Assembly: GCA_026002995.1 (NCBI GenBank)
Contig: BPGK01000001.1
Location: forward strand, 1-64,000
Origin: Gaiellaceae bacterium
GTDB taxonomy: Bacteria > Actinomycetota > Thermoleophilia > Gaiellales > Gaiellaceae
Length of the DNA stretch: 64,000 nucleotides
Direction of reading: 5' to 3'
The position numbers and the translations under genes are program-made. Below are positions 33,478-42,810 of the stretch, one piece after another (the first letter of the stretch is position 1; each line of letters begins with the position of its first letter). The notes under the pieces are model-generated. The model did not search any database, had not been told where the DNA came from, and saw nothing but the letters and a program-made list of their open reading frames with translations.

Positions 33478-33930
33478 CTAGCGCGGGCGCTCGAGAGACC
33501 GGAGCGCGAGCTCGACGGCCTCTTCGGGAGAAGACGCCCATTCGACGCCCTCGACCGCCGGCGCGCCCTCGAGCGCGACGACCGGCCTCCCGAGGCGGAG
33601 CGCGAACGCGATCTCGCTGATCGTCCCGTAGCTCCCGCCGACCGCGATCACCGCGTCGCCCGAGGCGGCGACGGCGAGGTTCCGTGCATGTCCGATACCG
33701 GTGACGACGACGTGCTCGGCCCAGGGGTTCGCCGCCTCGCGGCGCTCGCCCGGGAGAATGGCGATCGTCGCCCCGCCGGCGCTGCGCGCCCCGCGGTGCG
33801 CAGCCTCCATCACCTCGTCCAACCCTCCCGTGACGACCGTACAGCCGCGCTGGGCGAGGAGGCTGCCGACCTTCTCCGCTGCCTCTTCCCACTCTCGCCC
33901 GCTCCCGATCACCGACACCTGACGCGCCAT
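33478..33930 (-). CDS. SLOG-fold protein of the TIGR00725 type
   Basis: Predicted 150 residues. It has the Rossmann-like LOG/SLOG pattern: 'VSVIGSGREWEEAAEKVGSLLAQRG', 'VTGGLDEVMEAAHRGAR', 'GHARNLAVAASGDAVIAVGGSYGTISEIAFAL'. 'GGSYGT' occupies the place of the PGGxGT motif of cytokinin-activating LOG enzymes but lacks its Pro. That matches the TIGR00725 subgroup, whose ligand is unknown. It is convergent with the helicase gene (10-bp gap) and lies 22 bp after the ligD start region on the same strand. Confidence 0.82.
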   Translation of the reverse strand: MARQVSVIGSGREWEEAAEKVGSLLAQRGCTVVTGGLDEVMEAAHRGARSAGGATIAILPGERREAANPWAEHVVVTGIGHARNLAVAASGDAVIAVGGSYGTISEIAFALRLGRPVVALEGAPAVEGVEWASSPEEAVELALRSLERPR

Positions 33931-33952
33931 CGAAGGAAGGATGACGTACCGC

Positions 33953-36253
33953 TCAGCGCAGCGCCCGGAGCGCCTTCGACAGCGACTGTCTCCCGGAGAG
34001 GGCGCCCGCGAAGAGATCGCCCTCCCTGGCCACCCGGTCGAGCACGACGTCCATGGTGAACGTCGCCGGGTCGAGGCCGGGACGCACCTCCTCCCAGCGC
34101 AGCGGAGTGGAGACGGGCGCGCCGGCGCGCGGACGCACGGAGTACACGGAGGCGTTCGTCTTGCCGGGCGCGTTCTGGTTCGCGTCGATCAGGACGCCGC
34201 GCCGCTTCGCCCGTGCCCACTCCGTGGTCACGAGCCCCGGGTGGGCGCGCGCGAGCGCGTCGGCCACGATCGCAGCGAGCTCGCGAGCCTCGGCGAACGT
34301 GTGCCGACGCGCGATCGGCACGAGCACATGGATGCCGCGCGAGCCCGAGGTCTTCGGGTACGAGACGAGCTCGAGCAGCTCGAGAGCCTCCCGCACGAGC
34401 CGTGCAACGGCCACGACGTCGTCGAAGGATGCGCCCTCCGCCGGGTCGAGGTCGAAGACGACCCAGTCCGGCCGCTCCGGACGATCGATGCGCGACGCCC
34501 ACGTATGGAGGTCGATGCAGCCCATGTTCACGACCCACAGGAGCGCCAGCTCGTCGTCGACCACCGGATACTCGATCACGCGCCGCTCGCCCGCTCGCGT
34601 CGAGGCGGGAAACGGCGCCCGCCGGATCCAGTCCGGCATGTGCGAGGGCGCCTGCTTCTGGAAGAAGTGCTTCCCCTGCCAGCCGTCGGGGTAGCGCACC
34701 ATCGTGAACGGCCTGTCGCGCAGGTGCGGGACGAGAACCGACGCGACCTCCCGGTAGTAGGAGAGGAGATCGCCCTTCGTGATCCCCTCCTCGGGCCAGA
34801 ACACCTTGCCGAGGTTCGAGAGCCGCAGCTCCCTGCGGCCGCGCCGGACGACCTCGGGAAGCGGCGCGCGCTCGCGACGCACCTCCTGCGCCGGCTTGTC
34901 GTCCCGGAGCCCGAGGTAGACCGGGGAGCGCATACGCCCTTCCGGTGTCCACTCCGCGAACGCGACCTGCGCGACGAGCCGCGGCTCCACCCAGACGACG
35001 TCGGAGCTCCGCACCCGGGGCATGCGGGGAGGCGGAGAGAGCGGTGGCGTGTCGCGCTCGAGCGGTCGCAGGAGGGCGAGCAGCCGGTCGAGCTCCTGCT
35101 CGTCGAGACCGGTGCCGACGTTCCCGGCCCAGCGGAGCGTCCCTGCCTCCCGCACCGCCGTCACGAGCGACCCGATCCCGCGCGCGCGCCTCCCGTGCCC
35201 CCGCGTGTAGCCGACGATCACGACCTCCTGCTCGAGACGCACCTTCACCTTGCGCCAGTCGCGGGAGCGCCGCCCCGGCTCGTAACGGGAGTCGAGCCTC
35301 TTCGCGACGACTCCCTCGAGCCCGTGCGCGCGCGCAGCCTCGAGGAGCGCGGCCCCGTCGTCGAACTGGGGGGAGACGAGGACAGGGCCCGGCGATGGAT
35401 CCACGAGCGCCTCGAGGCGCTCCCGTCGCTCACGAAGCGGCAGGTCGAGGAGGGGCTCGCCGTCAACCTCCAGGAGGTCGAAGGCGACGAAGACGGTGAC
35501 TCCTTCCCCTCGCTGGAGGAGCGAGAAGCGCGAGCGCCCGTGCTCGTCCAGCGCGCAGATCTCGCCGTCGAGAACCGCCTCGCTCGCGCGCACTGCCGCA
35601 GCGAGCGCTCGAGCGAGCTGCGGAAAACGCGAGGTGAGGTTGTTGCCGTTCCGGCTCGCCAGATGCGCGTCGCCGCCTTGCACCCAGGCGAGGGCACGGA
35701 ACCCGTCCCACTTCGGCTCGTAGACCCACTCGTCGCCGCTCGGGATCGTCGCGGACGAGGAGGCGAGCATCGGGGCGTAGGAAGAGAGCTCGCCGTCCCC
35801 GTCCTTCCGCAGCAGGAGCCAGTTGCGGGCGTCGCCCTCGAGCGCAGCCGGAACGAGCGCCCAGGTTCCCTCGAGACGCTCGCCGTGGAGGCGGACGGTC
35901 AGTCCTCCGTCCGGCTTCTCTTCGAGGAGCTCGTACGTTCCCCGATCCCAGATCTCGACGGTTCCGGCGCCGTACTCGCCGGCTGGGATCGTGCCCTCGA
36001 AGTCGGCGTACTCGAGCGGGTGGTCCTCGACCTGCACGGCAAGACGGCGCTCGCCCCGGCGGAGGGGAATCCCCTTCGGTACGGCCCAGCTCGCGAGGAC
36101 ACCGTCGCGCTCGAGCCGGAGGTCGAAGTGGAGTCGGCGCGCAGCGTGGCGCTGGACGACGAAGCGCGGCGCGCGGCCGGCGGTGGCGCGGCTTGGGAAG
36201 GGCTCGGGCGTCCGACCCGGACGGCGACGGCGCCGATACGCGTCCAGGCTCAC
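33953..36253 (-). CDS. ligD: Multidomain ATP-dependent DNA ligase LigD (PE-LIG-POL)
   Basis: Predicted 766 residues with three modules. The 3'-phosphoesterase (about 28-150) has 'VVQRHAARRLHFDLRLERDG' (H36, H42, D44). The ATP-dependent ligase (about 160-455) has the nucleotidyl lysine K181 in 'YEPKWDGFRAL' and 'EGVVAKRLDS'. The primase-polymerase (about 475-766) has 'FDLDPAEGASFDDV' and 'TSGSRGIHVLVPI'. The order PE-LIG-POL is the Pseudomonas order, whereas mycobacterial LigD is POL-PE-LIG. LigD seals double-strand breaks in bacterial end joining together with Ku; no ku gene is visible here. Confidence 0.94.
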   Translation of the reverse strand: MSLDAYRRRRRPGRTPEPFPSRATAGRAPRFVVQRHAARRLHFDLRLERDGVLASWAVPKGIPLRRGERRLAVQVEDHPLEYADFEGTIPAGEYGAGTVEIWDRGTYELLEEKPDGGLTVRLHGERLEGTWALVPAALEGDARNWLLLRKDGDGELSSYAPMLASSSATIPSGDEWVYEPKWDGFRALAWVQGGDAHLASRNGNNLTSRFPQLARALAAAVRASEAVLDGEICALDEHGRSRFSLLQRGEGVTVFVAFDLLEVDGEPLLDLPLRERRERLEALVDPSPGPVLVSPQFDDGAALLEAARAHGLEGVVAKRLDSRYEPGRRSRDWRKVKVRLEQEVVIVGYTRGHGRRARGIGSLVTAVREAGTLRWAGNVGTGLDEQELDRLLALLRPLERDTPPLSPPPRMPRVRSSDVVWVEPRLVAQVAFAEWTPEGRMRSPVYLGLRDDKPAQEVRRERAPLPEVVRRGRRELRLSNLGKVFWPEEGITKGDLLSYYREVASVLVPHLRDRPFTMVRYPDGWQGKHFFQKQAPSHMPDWIRRAPFPASTRAGERRVIEYPVVDDELALLWVVNMGCIDLHTWASRIDRPERPDWVVFDLDPAEGASFDDVVAVARLVREALELLELVSYPKTSGSRGIHVLVPIARRHTFAEARELAAIVADALARAHPGLVTTEWARAKRRGVLIDANQNAPGKTNASVYSVRPRAGAPVSTPLRWEEVRPGLDPATFTMDVVLDRVAREGDLFAGALSGRQSLSKALRALR

Positions 36254-36376
36254 CCTGTGGATTGTCGCCTGGTTCGCAACGCTTCCTTCACGAATCGGCG
36301 ATCCACCGGACGTTTTCCCTGCTCGGAGGGCATCTTCGATCGGGGGATAAGCCTGTGGAAGATGTGGAAAGCGTCC
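36254..36376. promoter_or_regulatory. Gap upstream of ligD
   Basis: This 123-bp interval separates the accA stop from the ligD start on the same strand. It is clearly AT-richer than the genes ('ggataagcctgtggaagatg' around 36346). It therefore probably contains the ligD promoter and the end of the fab-acc transcript. No hairpin followed by T residues was recognised. Confidence 0.35.
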
Positions 36377-37315
36377 TCAGGCGGTCGCGAAGACGCCCAT
36401 CGCACGGAACTTCGCGCGGCGCGCCCTCCTGCGCTCGACGGGATCGAGCGACTCCACCTCGGCCAGCGCGGCGACGAGTGCGTCTCCGAGGAGCGCCGCC
36501 GCCGTGTCGTGATCGGTGTGGGCTCCGCCGGCCGGCTCCGGCACGATGCCGTCGATCACGCCGAGCTCCCGACAGTGGAGCGCGTCCGGCTTGAAGGCCG
36601 CCGCCGCTTTGCGCGCCTCCCCCGCGTCGCGCCACAGGATCGCAGCACAGCCCTCCGGCGAGATCACGGAGTAGATCGCGTTCTCCTGCATGAGCACCCG
36701 ATCCGCGACCGCGATCGCGACCGCGCCGCCCGAGCCGCCCTCCCCGATCACGCACGCGACCGTTGGAACCGAGAGCGCCATCATCGCCGCCTGCGAGCGC
36801 GCGATCGCACCGCCTTGCCCATGCTGCTCGGCGGCGACGCCCGGGTACGCCCCCGGGGTGTCGACGAGCGTGACGAGCGGGAAGCCGTGGCGGTCAGCGA
36901 GCGCCATCGCGCGCATCGCCTTCCGGTAGCCCTCCGGGTAGGCCATCCCGAAGTTGCGCCGCGTGCGCTCCTTCAGATCCCGCCCCTTCTGGTGGCCGAC
37001 GAGTACGACCGTCCGCCCACGGAGCGATCCGATCCCGGTCACGAGCGCGGGGTCGTCTGCTCGCGCACGGTCGCCGTGCAGCTCGAAGAAGTCGTCGAGG
37101 AGGCGCTCCACGTAGTCGAGCGTGTACGGCCGCTCCTGGTGCCGCGCGAGCTCGACGGAGCGCCAGATCTCCTCGTCGCCCCGCTCGCCGCGGAGCCGCT
37201 CGAGCTGCTTCTCGAGCCGCTCGATCTCGCCGCTCACCTTCGCGCCGCGGAGGAGCTTCATCCCGCCGAGCTTACTCAAGCGCTCGCGGAGGCGGAGCTC
37301 GGCCTCATTCGCCAT
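36377..37315 (-). CDS. accA: Acetyl-CoA carboxylase carboxyltransferase, alpha subunit
   Basis: Predicted 312 residues from ATG 37315, sharing one nucleotide with the accD stop (TGATG). AccA and AccD form the transferase that moves the carboxyl group from biotin to acetyl-CoA. Conserved segments: 'LARHQERPYTLDYV', 'ELHGDRARADDPALVTGIG', 'GMAYPEGYRKAMR', 'TPGAYPGVAAEQHGQGGAIA', 'GEGGSGGAVAI' and 'ISPEGCAAILWRD'. Length is normal. It is the last gene of the fatty-acid operon. Confidence 0.95.
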   Translation of the reverse strand: MANEAELRLRERLSKLGGMKLLRGAKVSGEIERLEKQLERLRGERGDEEIWRSVELARHQERPYTLDYVERLLDDFFELHGDRARADDPALVTGIGSLRGRTVVLVGHQKGRDLKERTRRNFGMAYPEGYRKAMRAMALADRHGFPLVTLVDTPGAYPGVAAEQHGQGGAIARSQAAMMALSVPTVACVIGEGGSGGAVAIAVADRVLMQENAIYSVISPEGCAAILWRDAGEARKAAAAFKPDALHCRELGVIDGIVPEPAGGAHTDHDTAAALLGDALVAALAEVESLDPVERRRARRAKFRAMGVFATA

Positions 37316-38163
37316 CAGCGCCGGGAGAAGAGCCGGAGGAGCCGCGCGAGGGTCGGACGGAGCTCGGGGCGCGGGACGATCGCGTCGAGGTGGCCGAAGC
37401 GGAAGTTCGACTCCGCCCGACCGAAGTCGTCGGGGAGGCGCTCGCGCGTCGTCTGAGCGACGACGCGGGGGCCAGCGAAGGACATGAGCGCACCCGGCTC
37501 GGCCACGACGACGTCGCCGAGGCTCGCAAAGCTCGCGAGCACGCCACCCGTCGTCGGATGAGCGAGCACGGAGAGGAGCGCTCCGCCAGAGTCGCGGAGC
37601 TCCTCGACCGCGCCGATCGTCTTCGGGAGCTGCATGAGCGCGAGGATGCCTTCCTGCATGCGCGCCCCACCGGAGGCGGAGACGGAGACGAGCGGAACGC
37701 CGGCTGCCGCGGCGCTCTCGCAGGCCCGCGCGAACTTCTCGCCCACCGCGCTCCCCATCGATCCGCCCATGAACGCGAAGTCCATGACGGCAAGCCGGCA
37801 CGGGCACCCCTCGATCGTGGCCCGTCCGCAGACGATCGCGTCGCCCAAGCCCGTTGCCATCTCGGCCTCTACCAGCCGCTCCGGGTAGGGACGGAGATCG
37901 AAGAAGCCGAGCGGGTCGGCAGAGCGGACCTCGGAGGCCTCCTCGACGAACGACCCGTCGTCCGCGAGCTGCCGGATCCGCTCGCGAGCGCCGACGGGGA
38001 AGTGGTGCCCGCAGTGAGGGCATACGCGCAGCGCCTTGACGAGCTCGTCTTCCCGGTAGTGCGACCCGCAGCCGGGACAGGTGTTCGGGTGTGCCGTGCC
38101 GGCCGGCGGCTCCGCGGCCCGCTTGTTCTCGACCTCGACGTCGACGCGCGGTCCTTCGGCCAT
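37315..38163 (-). CDS. accD: Acetyl-CoA carboxylase carboxyltransferase, beta subunit
   Basis: Predicted 282 residues. The N-terminal zinc ribbon has 'CPGC' and 'CPHCGHHF' (C29, C32, C48, C51). The crotonase-fold transferase core follows: 'MDFAFMGGSMGSAVGEK', 'SVSASGGARMQEGILALMQ', 'VLAHPTTGGVLASFASLGD' and 'FAGPRVV'. It pairs with AccA encoded immediately downstream. Separation from the HAD gene upstream is 54 bp. Confidence 0.95.
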   Translation of the reverse strand: MAEGPRVDVEVENKRAAEPPAGTAHPNTCPGCGSHYREDELVKALRVCPHCGHHFPVGARERIRQLADDGSFVEEASEVRSADPLGFFDLRPYPERLVEAEMATGLGDAIVCGRATIEGCPCRLAVMDFAFMGGSMGSAVGEKFARACESAAAAGVPLVSVSASGGARMQEGILALMQLPKTIGAVEELRDSGGALLSVLAHPTTGGVLASFASLGDVVVAEPGALMSFAGPRVVAQTTRERLPDDFGRAESNFRFGHLDAIVPRPELRPTLARLLRLFSRR

Positions 38164-38217
38164 GCGCTGGATCTTATGCGTCGCCCGGCGGTGGCCGGAG
38201 CGACCGCCGCGCGCCGG

Positions 38218-38886
38218 TCACCTCGCGGGCACGAGCTCGTCGAGCGCGTCCGCGAGGCCGGTCAGCGACGGGAGCGTGCGCGTCGGTCGCGGATCGTCGG
38301 GCTCGCGCAGCCGGTTGATCCAGATGCAGCGCAGGCCGAGCTCCGTCGCCGTCCCGATGTCGTGGAAGAGACTCTGCGCCACGTGGATGTGGCGATCGGG
38401 GCCGGCTCCCGTCCGCCGGCGGAACTCCTCCCAGTGCGCCGGAGCGGGCTTGTAGGAACCGACCTCGCTCGCGACGATGGCGAGGTCGAAGGGAACGCCG
38501 ATCGCCTCCACTGAGGCGTCGACGAGGTCGCGGTCCGTGTTCGAGAGGATCGCGAGCCGCCAGCCGCGCTCCCGCGCCTCCACGAGCGCCGGTGGAACGT
38601 CCGCGAACACGGGCCAGGACGGAAGCGACCGCGCGAGCGCGTCGGCCTCGCCTTCGGGGAGCGGCAGCGAGACCTCGTCCGCAAGCCGCTCGAGCGTGAC
38701 CGTGAGCACCTCTCGGTACGAGCGCCCCGGCGCTTCCGCTTGGATCTCGGGCTCGAGCTCGTGGTAGCGGCGTAGGAGCTCGTCGGCTCGCTCGCCGCCG
38801 AACAGGCGCTCGAGCTCGCTCCGGATGCCCGCGTTCCAGTCGACAAGCGTCCCGTAGCAGTCGAAGGTCGCCCAGCGCTCGTCCAT
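38218..38886 (-). CDS. HAD-superfamily hydrolase, haloacid dehalogenase-like
   Basis: Predicted 222 residues. HAD motif I is 'TFDCYGTLVDWNAG' with nucleophile D9, where Cys replaces the usual Ala/Val of DxYGT; motif II is 'LAILSNTDRD'. A conserved Lys lies in 'SEVGSYKPAPAHWEEF', and 'VAQSLFHDIGTATELGL' is near motif IV. The sequence resembles type II 2-haloacid dehalogenases and related phosphatases; lack of the second Asp after the nucleophile favours the dehalogenase-like group. It is inserted in the fab operon between fabF and accD. A role in fatty acid synthesis is not evident. Confidence 0.85.
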   Translation of the reverse strand: MDERWATFDCYGTLVDWNAGIRSELERLFGGERADELLRRYHELEPEIQAEAPGRSYREVLTVTLERLADEVSLPLPEGEADALARSLPSWPVFADVPPALVEARERGWRLAILSNTDRDLVDASVEAIGVPFDLAIVASEVGSYKPAPAHWEEFRRRTGAGPDRHIHVAQSLFHDIGTATELGLRCIWINRLREPDDPRPTRTLPSLTGLADALDELVPAR

Positions 38887-38893
38887 CCGCGTC

Positions 38894-40165
38894 CTACGCA
38901 GCCTCGTCCCAGCGACGGAAGACGACGCAGGCGTTGTGGCCGCCGAACCCGAAGGAGTTGTTGACGCCGATCCGGATCGGCACCTCTCGCGCGGCGTTCG
39001 GGATGTAGTCGAGGTCGCACTCGGGGTCCGGCGTCTCGTAGTTGATCGTCGGAGGCAGGACGCCGCGCTGCACGGCGAAGACGGTGAAGATCGCCTCGAC
39101 CGCGCCCGCGGCGCCGAGGCAGTGACCGGTCGCGCCCTTCGTCGAGGACACGGGGGTGCGGTACGCGTGCTCCTCGCCGAGGGCGCGCTTGATGACGCGC
39201 GTCTCGGCCGAGTCCCCGGCGGGAGTCGAGGTGCCGTGCGCGTTCACGTACTCGACGTCCGTCGGCGCGATTCCCGCGTCCGCGAACGCCATGCGCATGG
39301 CCCGAGCGGGGTTCTCGCCGCTCGGATCGGGATCGGAGACGTGGCTCGCGTCCGAGGAGACGCCGTAGCCGAGGACCTCGGCGTAGATCTTCGCCCCTCT
39401 CGCTCGGGCATGCTCGAGCTCCTCCAGCACGAGCATCCCCGACGCCTCCCCCATGACGAAGCCGTCGCGGTCGGCGTCGAACGGTCGCGATGCGCGCCGC
39501 GGATCGTCGTTCCGGCGAGAGAGCGCGCGCATCGCGGTGAAGCCGGCGATCCCGACCCGCGTGATCGGCGCCTCCGTGCCGCCGCAGAACATGACGTCCG
39601 CGCGGCCGAGCCGAATCGCGTCGAGCCCGTCGCCGATGGCCATGTTCGAGGCAGCGCAGGCGGTGCACTCGGCTGCGAGCGGACCCCTCGCCCCGAGCTC
39701 CATGGAGACCCAGGCGGCAGCCATGTTCGGGATGATCTGGACGATCGCAAACGGGCTCGTGCGGTCGGGCCCGCGCTCGAGGAGGCTCTGGAAGCAGTCC
39801 TCGAAGGCGTACAGGCCCCCGATCCCGGTGGCCACCGCCGCGCCCACCCGCTCGGGAGCGGCGGCGACGGAGATGCCGCTGTCGGCCTCGGCCATGCGCG
39901 CCGCCGAGAGCGCGAGCTGCGAGAAGCGGTCCATGCGGCGTGCCTGCTTCCGGTCGATCCAGACGGTCGGATCGAAGTCCTTCAGCTCACAGGCGAAGTG
40001 GACGGCGTAGCCCGTCGTGTCGAAGTGCGTGATCGGCGCCGCACCCGACTCCCCCGCGATGAGGCTCGCCCACGTCGACTCCGGGTCGTTGCCGAGCGGG
40101 GTGACCATCCCGACCCCGGTCACGACGACCCTCCGTCTCCCGTCTCGCTCCGCCCCCACGCTCAC
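38894..40165 (-). CDS. fabF: Beta-ketoacyl-ACP synthase II
   Basis: Predicted 423 residues from GTG 40165, overlapping the fabG stop by GTGA. It elongates acyl-ACP with malonyl-ACP. The catalytic triad is visible: C170 in 'AECTACAASNMAIGDG', H310 in 'VNAHGTSTPAGD', H348 in 'STKGATGHCLGAAGA' with K343. 'VVVTGVGMVTPLGN' is the standard N-terminus. The frame upstream of 40165 is a shadow of fabG. No acpP gene lies between fabG and fabF, where it often sits. Confidence 0.95.
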   Translation of the reverse strand: MSVGAERDGRRRVVVTGVGMVTPLGNDPESTWASLIAGESGAAPITHFDTTGYAVHFACELKDFDPTVWIDRKQARRMDRFSQLALSAARMAEADSGISVAAAPERVGAAVATGIGGLYAFEDCFQSLLERGPDRTSPFAIVQIIPNMAAAWVSMELGARGPLAAECTACAASNMAIGDGLDAIRLGRADVMFCGGTEAPITRVGIAGFTAMRALSRRNDDPRRASRPFDADRDGFVMGEASGMLVLEELEHARARGAKIYAEVLGYGVSSDASHVSDPDPSGENPARAMRMAFADAGIAPTDVEYVNAHGTSTPAGDSAETRVIKRALGEEHAYRTPVSSTKGATGHCLGAAGAVEAIFTVFAVQRGVLPPTINYETPDPECDLDYIPNAAREVPIRIGVNNSFGFGGHNACVVFRRWDEAA

Positions 40166-40896
40166 ATCCCCAGTCCGCCGTCGACGAGGAGCACCGCGCC
40201 GGTCACGAAGGATGCCTCGGAGGAGACGAGGAAGCGGACGGCGCCCGCGACGTCCTCGGGATCGCCGAGGCGACCGAGCGGCGTGTTGTCGAGCATGAGC
40301 TTCGTCGCTTCCTCGGGGAGGACGTCCGTGAGCTGCGTCTTCACGTACCCCGGCACGACGACGTTCGCCCGCACGTTGCGGCTGCCGAGCTCCTTGGCCA
40401 GCGCCTTCGTGAAGCCGATGATTCCCGCCTTCGAGGCAGCGTAGTTCGTCTGCCCCCAATTCCCGTGGAGGCCGACGATCGAGGAGATGTTGACGATCGC
40501 GCCGGAGCGCTTCCGCATCATCCCACGCGCCGCGGCTCGGCAGGTGTAGAAGCACGAGGCGAGGTTCGTGTCGAGGACGGTGTGCCAGTCCTCGTCCGAC
40601 ATCCTGACGATCAGGCCGTCCCGCGTCACCCCGGCGTTGTTCACGAGCACGTCGAGGTCGCCCGCCGCCTCGACGAGCGCCTGCGCGGAGGCCGGATCCG
40701 AGACGTCCGCCTGCACCGCACGGCCCCCGATCTCGGCGGCGAGCTCCTCGGCCTCCTCGGCTCCCGTGCGATACGAGACGACGACGGAGGCGCCCGCCGC
40801 CGCCAGCTCCCGCGCGATCGCCCGCCCGATGCCCCGCGAGGCGCCCGTCACGAGCGCGGTCTGGCCTTCGAGGGAGCAGAACGGCGCTCGCGTCAC
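40162..40896 (-). CDS. fabG: 3-oxoacyl-ACP reductase
   Basis: Predicted 244 residues from GTG 40896 (GTGA overlap with fabD). Classical SDR enzyme: 'ALVTGASRGIGRAIA' for NADPH, 'VLVNNAGVTRDGL', catalytic Ser in 'IVNISSIVG', Y152 and K156 in 'NYAASKAGIIGFTK', and the C-terminal 'DPEDVAGAVRFLVSSEASFVTG'. It reduces the beta-keto group in each elongation cycle. Operon context makes FabG the clear choice among SDR functions. Confidence 0.94.
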   Translation of the reverse strand: MTRAPFCSLEGQTALVTGASRGIGRAIARELAAAGASVVVSYRTGAEEAEELAAEIGGRAVQADVSDPASAQALVEAAGDLDVLVNNAGVTRDGLIVRMSDEDWHTVLDTNLASCFYTCRAAARGMMRKRSGAIVNISSIVGLHGNWGQTNYAASKAGIIGFTKALAKELGSRNVRANVVVPGYVKTQLTDVLPEEATKLMLDNTPLGRLGDPEDVAGAVRFLVSSEASFVTGAVLLVDGGLGM

Positions 40897-41816
40897 CTCG
40901 AGAGCGCTTCCTGCGCGCGGTCGAGGCTCTCGAGCGTGTTGACGGAGAGCGTCTTCACGCTCCGGTCGATCCGGCGCACGAGACCGGAGAGGACGTTCCC
41001 GGGGCCGATCTCGACGAACGTCGTGACGCCGTCCTTGACGAGCTCGCTCGCTGCCTGCGTGAAGCGCACGGGCGCCGTCAGCTGGTCGACGAGCAGCGAG
41101 CCGAGCCGCTGCGCCGGCTCGATCCGCGCGGTCACCGTCGACATGAAGGGCGCGAGCGGCTCGGCGAACCGTACCTTCTCGAGCGCCGGCCGCAGGCGGT
41201 GGGCGGCGCGCGCGACCAGCGGACTGTGGAACGCCCCCGAGACCTTGAGCCGAACTGCCCGGCGCGCGCCGATGCTCTCGGCCTCGGCGCAACACTCGTC
41301 CACGGCCTCGTGCTCGCCGGAGACGACGACCTGGCCGGGACAGTTGTAGTTCGCCGGCCAGACGCCGACGATCCGGCGGCAGAGCTTCTCGACCTCCTCG
41401 TCCTCGAGCCCGAGAATGGCCGCCATCGCTCCCGGCCGCTCCCGAGCCGCCTGCGCCATCGCCAGCCCGCGCTCGCGGACGAGCCCGATCGTCTCGGCGG
41501 GCCCGAGCGCGCCGACCGCCGCCAGGGCGGAGAACTCGCCGACGGAGTGCCCCACGACGACGTCCGGTTCGAGCCCGCGCTCGCGGAGCGCGGCGAGGAT
41601 GGCGAGGCTCGTGGCGACGAGGGCCGGCTGCTGCACCTCCGTGTCGACCATCTCCTCGAGCGGCGAGTCGAAGCAGAGCTTCTCGAGATCGAGGCCGGAG
41701 GCCTCCGAGCCGAGCCGGTACACCTCGCGCGAGGAGGCGAAGGCTTCGGCGAACTCCCGGCCCATGCCCGGCTCCAGCGAGCCCTGTCCCGGGAAGCAGA
41801 ACGCGACTTTGCTCAT
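40893..41816 (-). CDS. fabD: Malonyl-CoA:ACP transacylase
   Basis: Predicted 307 residues from ATG 41816, overlapping the fabH stop by ATGA; an upstream ATG at 41837 is less likely. 'VAFCFPGQGSLEPGMG' opens the protein. The catalytic Ser is S91 in 'GHSVGEFSALAA', the catalytic His H197 in 'SGAFHSPLV', and the conserved Gln lies in 'VQQPALVATS'. It loads malonyl groups onto ACP. Confidence 0.95.
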   Translation of the reverse strand: MSKVAFCFPGQGSLEPGMGREFAEAFASSREVYRLGSEASGLDLEKLCFDSPLEEMVDTEVQQPALVATSLAILAALRERGLEPDVVVGHSVGEFSALAAVGALGPAETIGLVRERGLAMAQAARERPGAMAAILGLEDEEVEKLCRRIVGVWPANYNCPGQVVVSGEHEAVDECCAEAESIGARRAVRLKVSGAFHSPLVARAAHRLRPALEKVRFAEPLAPFMSTVTARIEPAQRLGSLLVDQLTAPVRFTQAASELVKDGVTTFVEIGPGNVLSGLVRRIDRSVKTLSVNTLESLDRAQEALSR

Positions 41817-42808
41817 GTGCCCTTCCCTTTCGTCCACTCGAGGAGCGCCGAGCCCCAGGTCAGGCCGGCTCCCATGCCTGTCATCAGCACGAGGGTGCCC
41901 TTGTCGAGCCGGCCCGCAGCGCGCGCGTCGGCGAGTGCGAGTGGGATCGATCCCGATGAGGTGTTGCCGTAGCGATCCACGTTGACAATGGTCTTCTCCG
42001 CGGGGATCCCGAGCTTAGCGGTCGCGTAGTCGATGATCCGCTTGTTCGCTTGGTGCGGGACGTACACCTGCACGTCCTCGACCGTTCGGCCGCACTCGGC
42101 GAGGATCCGCTCGGCCGAGTAGACCATGACGCGGGTCGCGAACTTGAAGACCTCGCGCCCGTTCATCTTCACGTACTGGTCCGGATTCTCGAAGTGGCGC
42201 GAGCCGGATCCCGGCAGCCACAGGTGCTTCCCACCGCCACCGTCGGCGCCGAGCTCGAACCCGAGGAAGCCGCCGCTCGAGACCGGCTCCATCACGACCG
42301 CGCCCGCACCGTCGCCGAAGAGGACGAGGGTGGAGCGGTCCTCGAGGTCGAGGATCTTCGAGAGCACGTCTCCACCGACGACGAGCGCACGCTTCGAGAG
42401 TCCGGACGCGAGCATCCCGTACGCCTGTGCGATCGCGTACACGAAGCCGGTGCACCCCGCGAGCAGGTCATAGGCAGCCGCCTCGGGCATCCCGAGCGCG
42501 TCCGCGAGCAGCGCCGACGAGGTCGGGAACAGCATGTCCGGGGTCACCGTCGCGCAGATCACGAGATCGATGTCCTCCGCCCGCACACCGGCGTCGGCGA
42601 GCGCGGCGCGGGCGGCGGGGAGCGCGATGTCCGTCAACGCCTCCTCAGGAGCCGCGAACCGGCGCTCCTTGATTCCCGTGCGCTCAGTGATCCACTCGTC
42701 GGAGGTCTCCACCATCGTCGCGAGCTCGTCGTTCGTCACGACGCGCTCCGGCACGTGCGTGCCGAGGCCGGTGATCCCGATGCGGGCGCCAGTCGCGGAG
42801 CTGAGCAC
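41813..42808 (-). CDS. fabH: Beta-ketoacyl-ACP synthase III
   Basis: Predicted 331 residues from GTG 42808, two bases after the fabZ stop. It starts fatty-acid chains by condensing an acyl-CoA primer with malonyl-ACP. Active-site residues are C119 in 'LLAGCTGFVYAI', H252 in 'VPHQANKRI' and N282 in 'RYGNTSSGS'. 'SDEWITERTGIKERR' is the usual CoA-binding N-terminal segment. The sequence does not tell whether straight or branched primers are used. Confidence 0.95.
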   Translation of the reverse strand: MLSSATGARIGITGLGTHVPERVVTNDELATMVETSDEWITERTGIKERRFAAPEEALTDIALPAARAALADAGVRAEDIDLVICATVTPDMLFPTSSALLADALGMPEAAAYDLLAGCTGFVYAIAQAYGMLASGLSKRALVVGGDVLSKILDLEDRSTLVLFGDGAGAVVMEPVSSGGFLGFELGADGGGGKHLWLPGSGSRHFENPDQYVKMNGREVFKFATRVMVYSAERILAECGRTVEDVQVYVPHQANKRIIDYATAKLGIPAEKTIVNVDRYGNTSSGSIPLALADARAAGRLDKGTLVLMTGMGAGLTWGSALLEWTKGKGT

Positions 42809-42810
42809 CC

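Noticed and set aside
33941-37456. An 1171-codon plus-strand open frame
   Set aside because: Antisense to ligD and accA with no recognisable motif; a GC-rich shadow.
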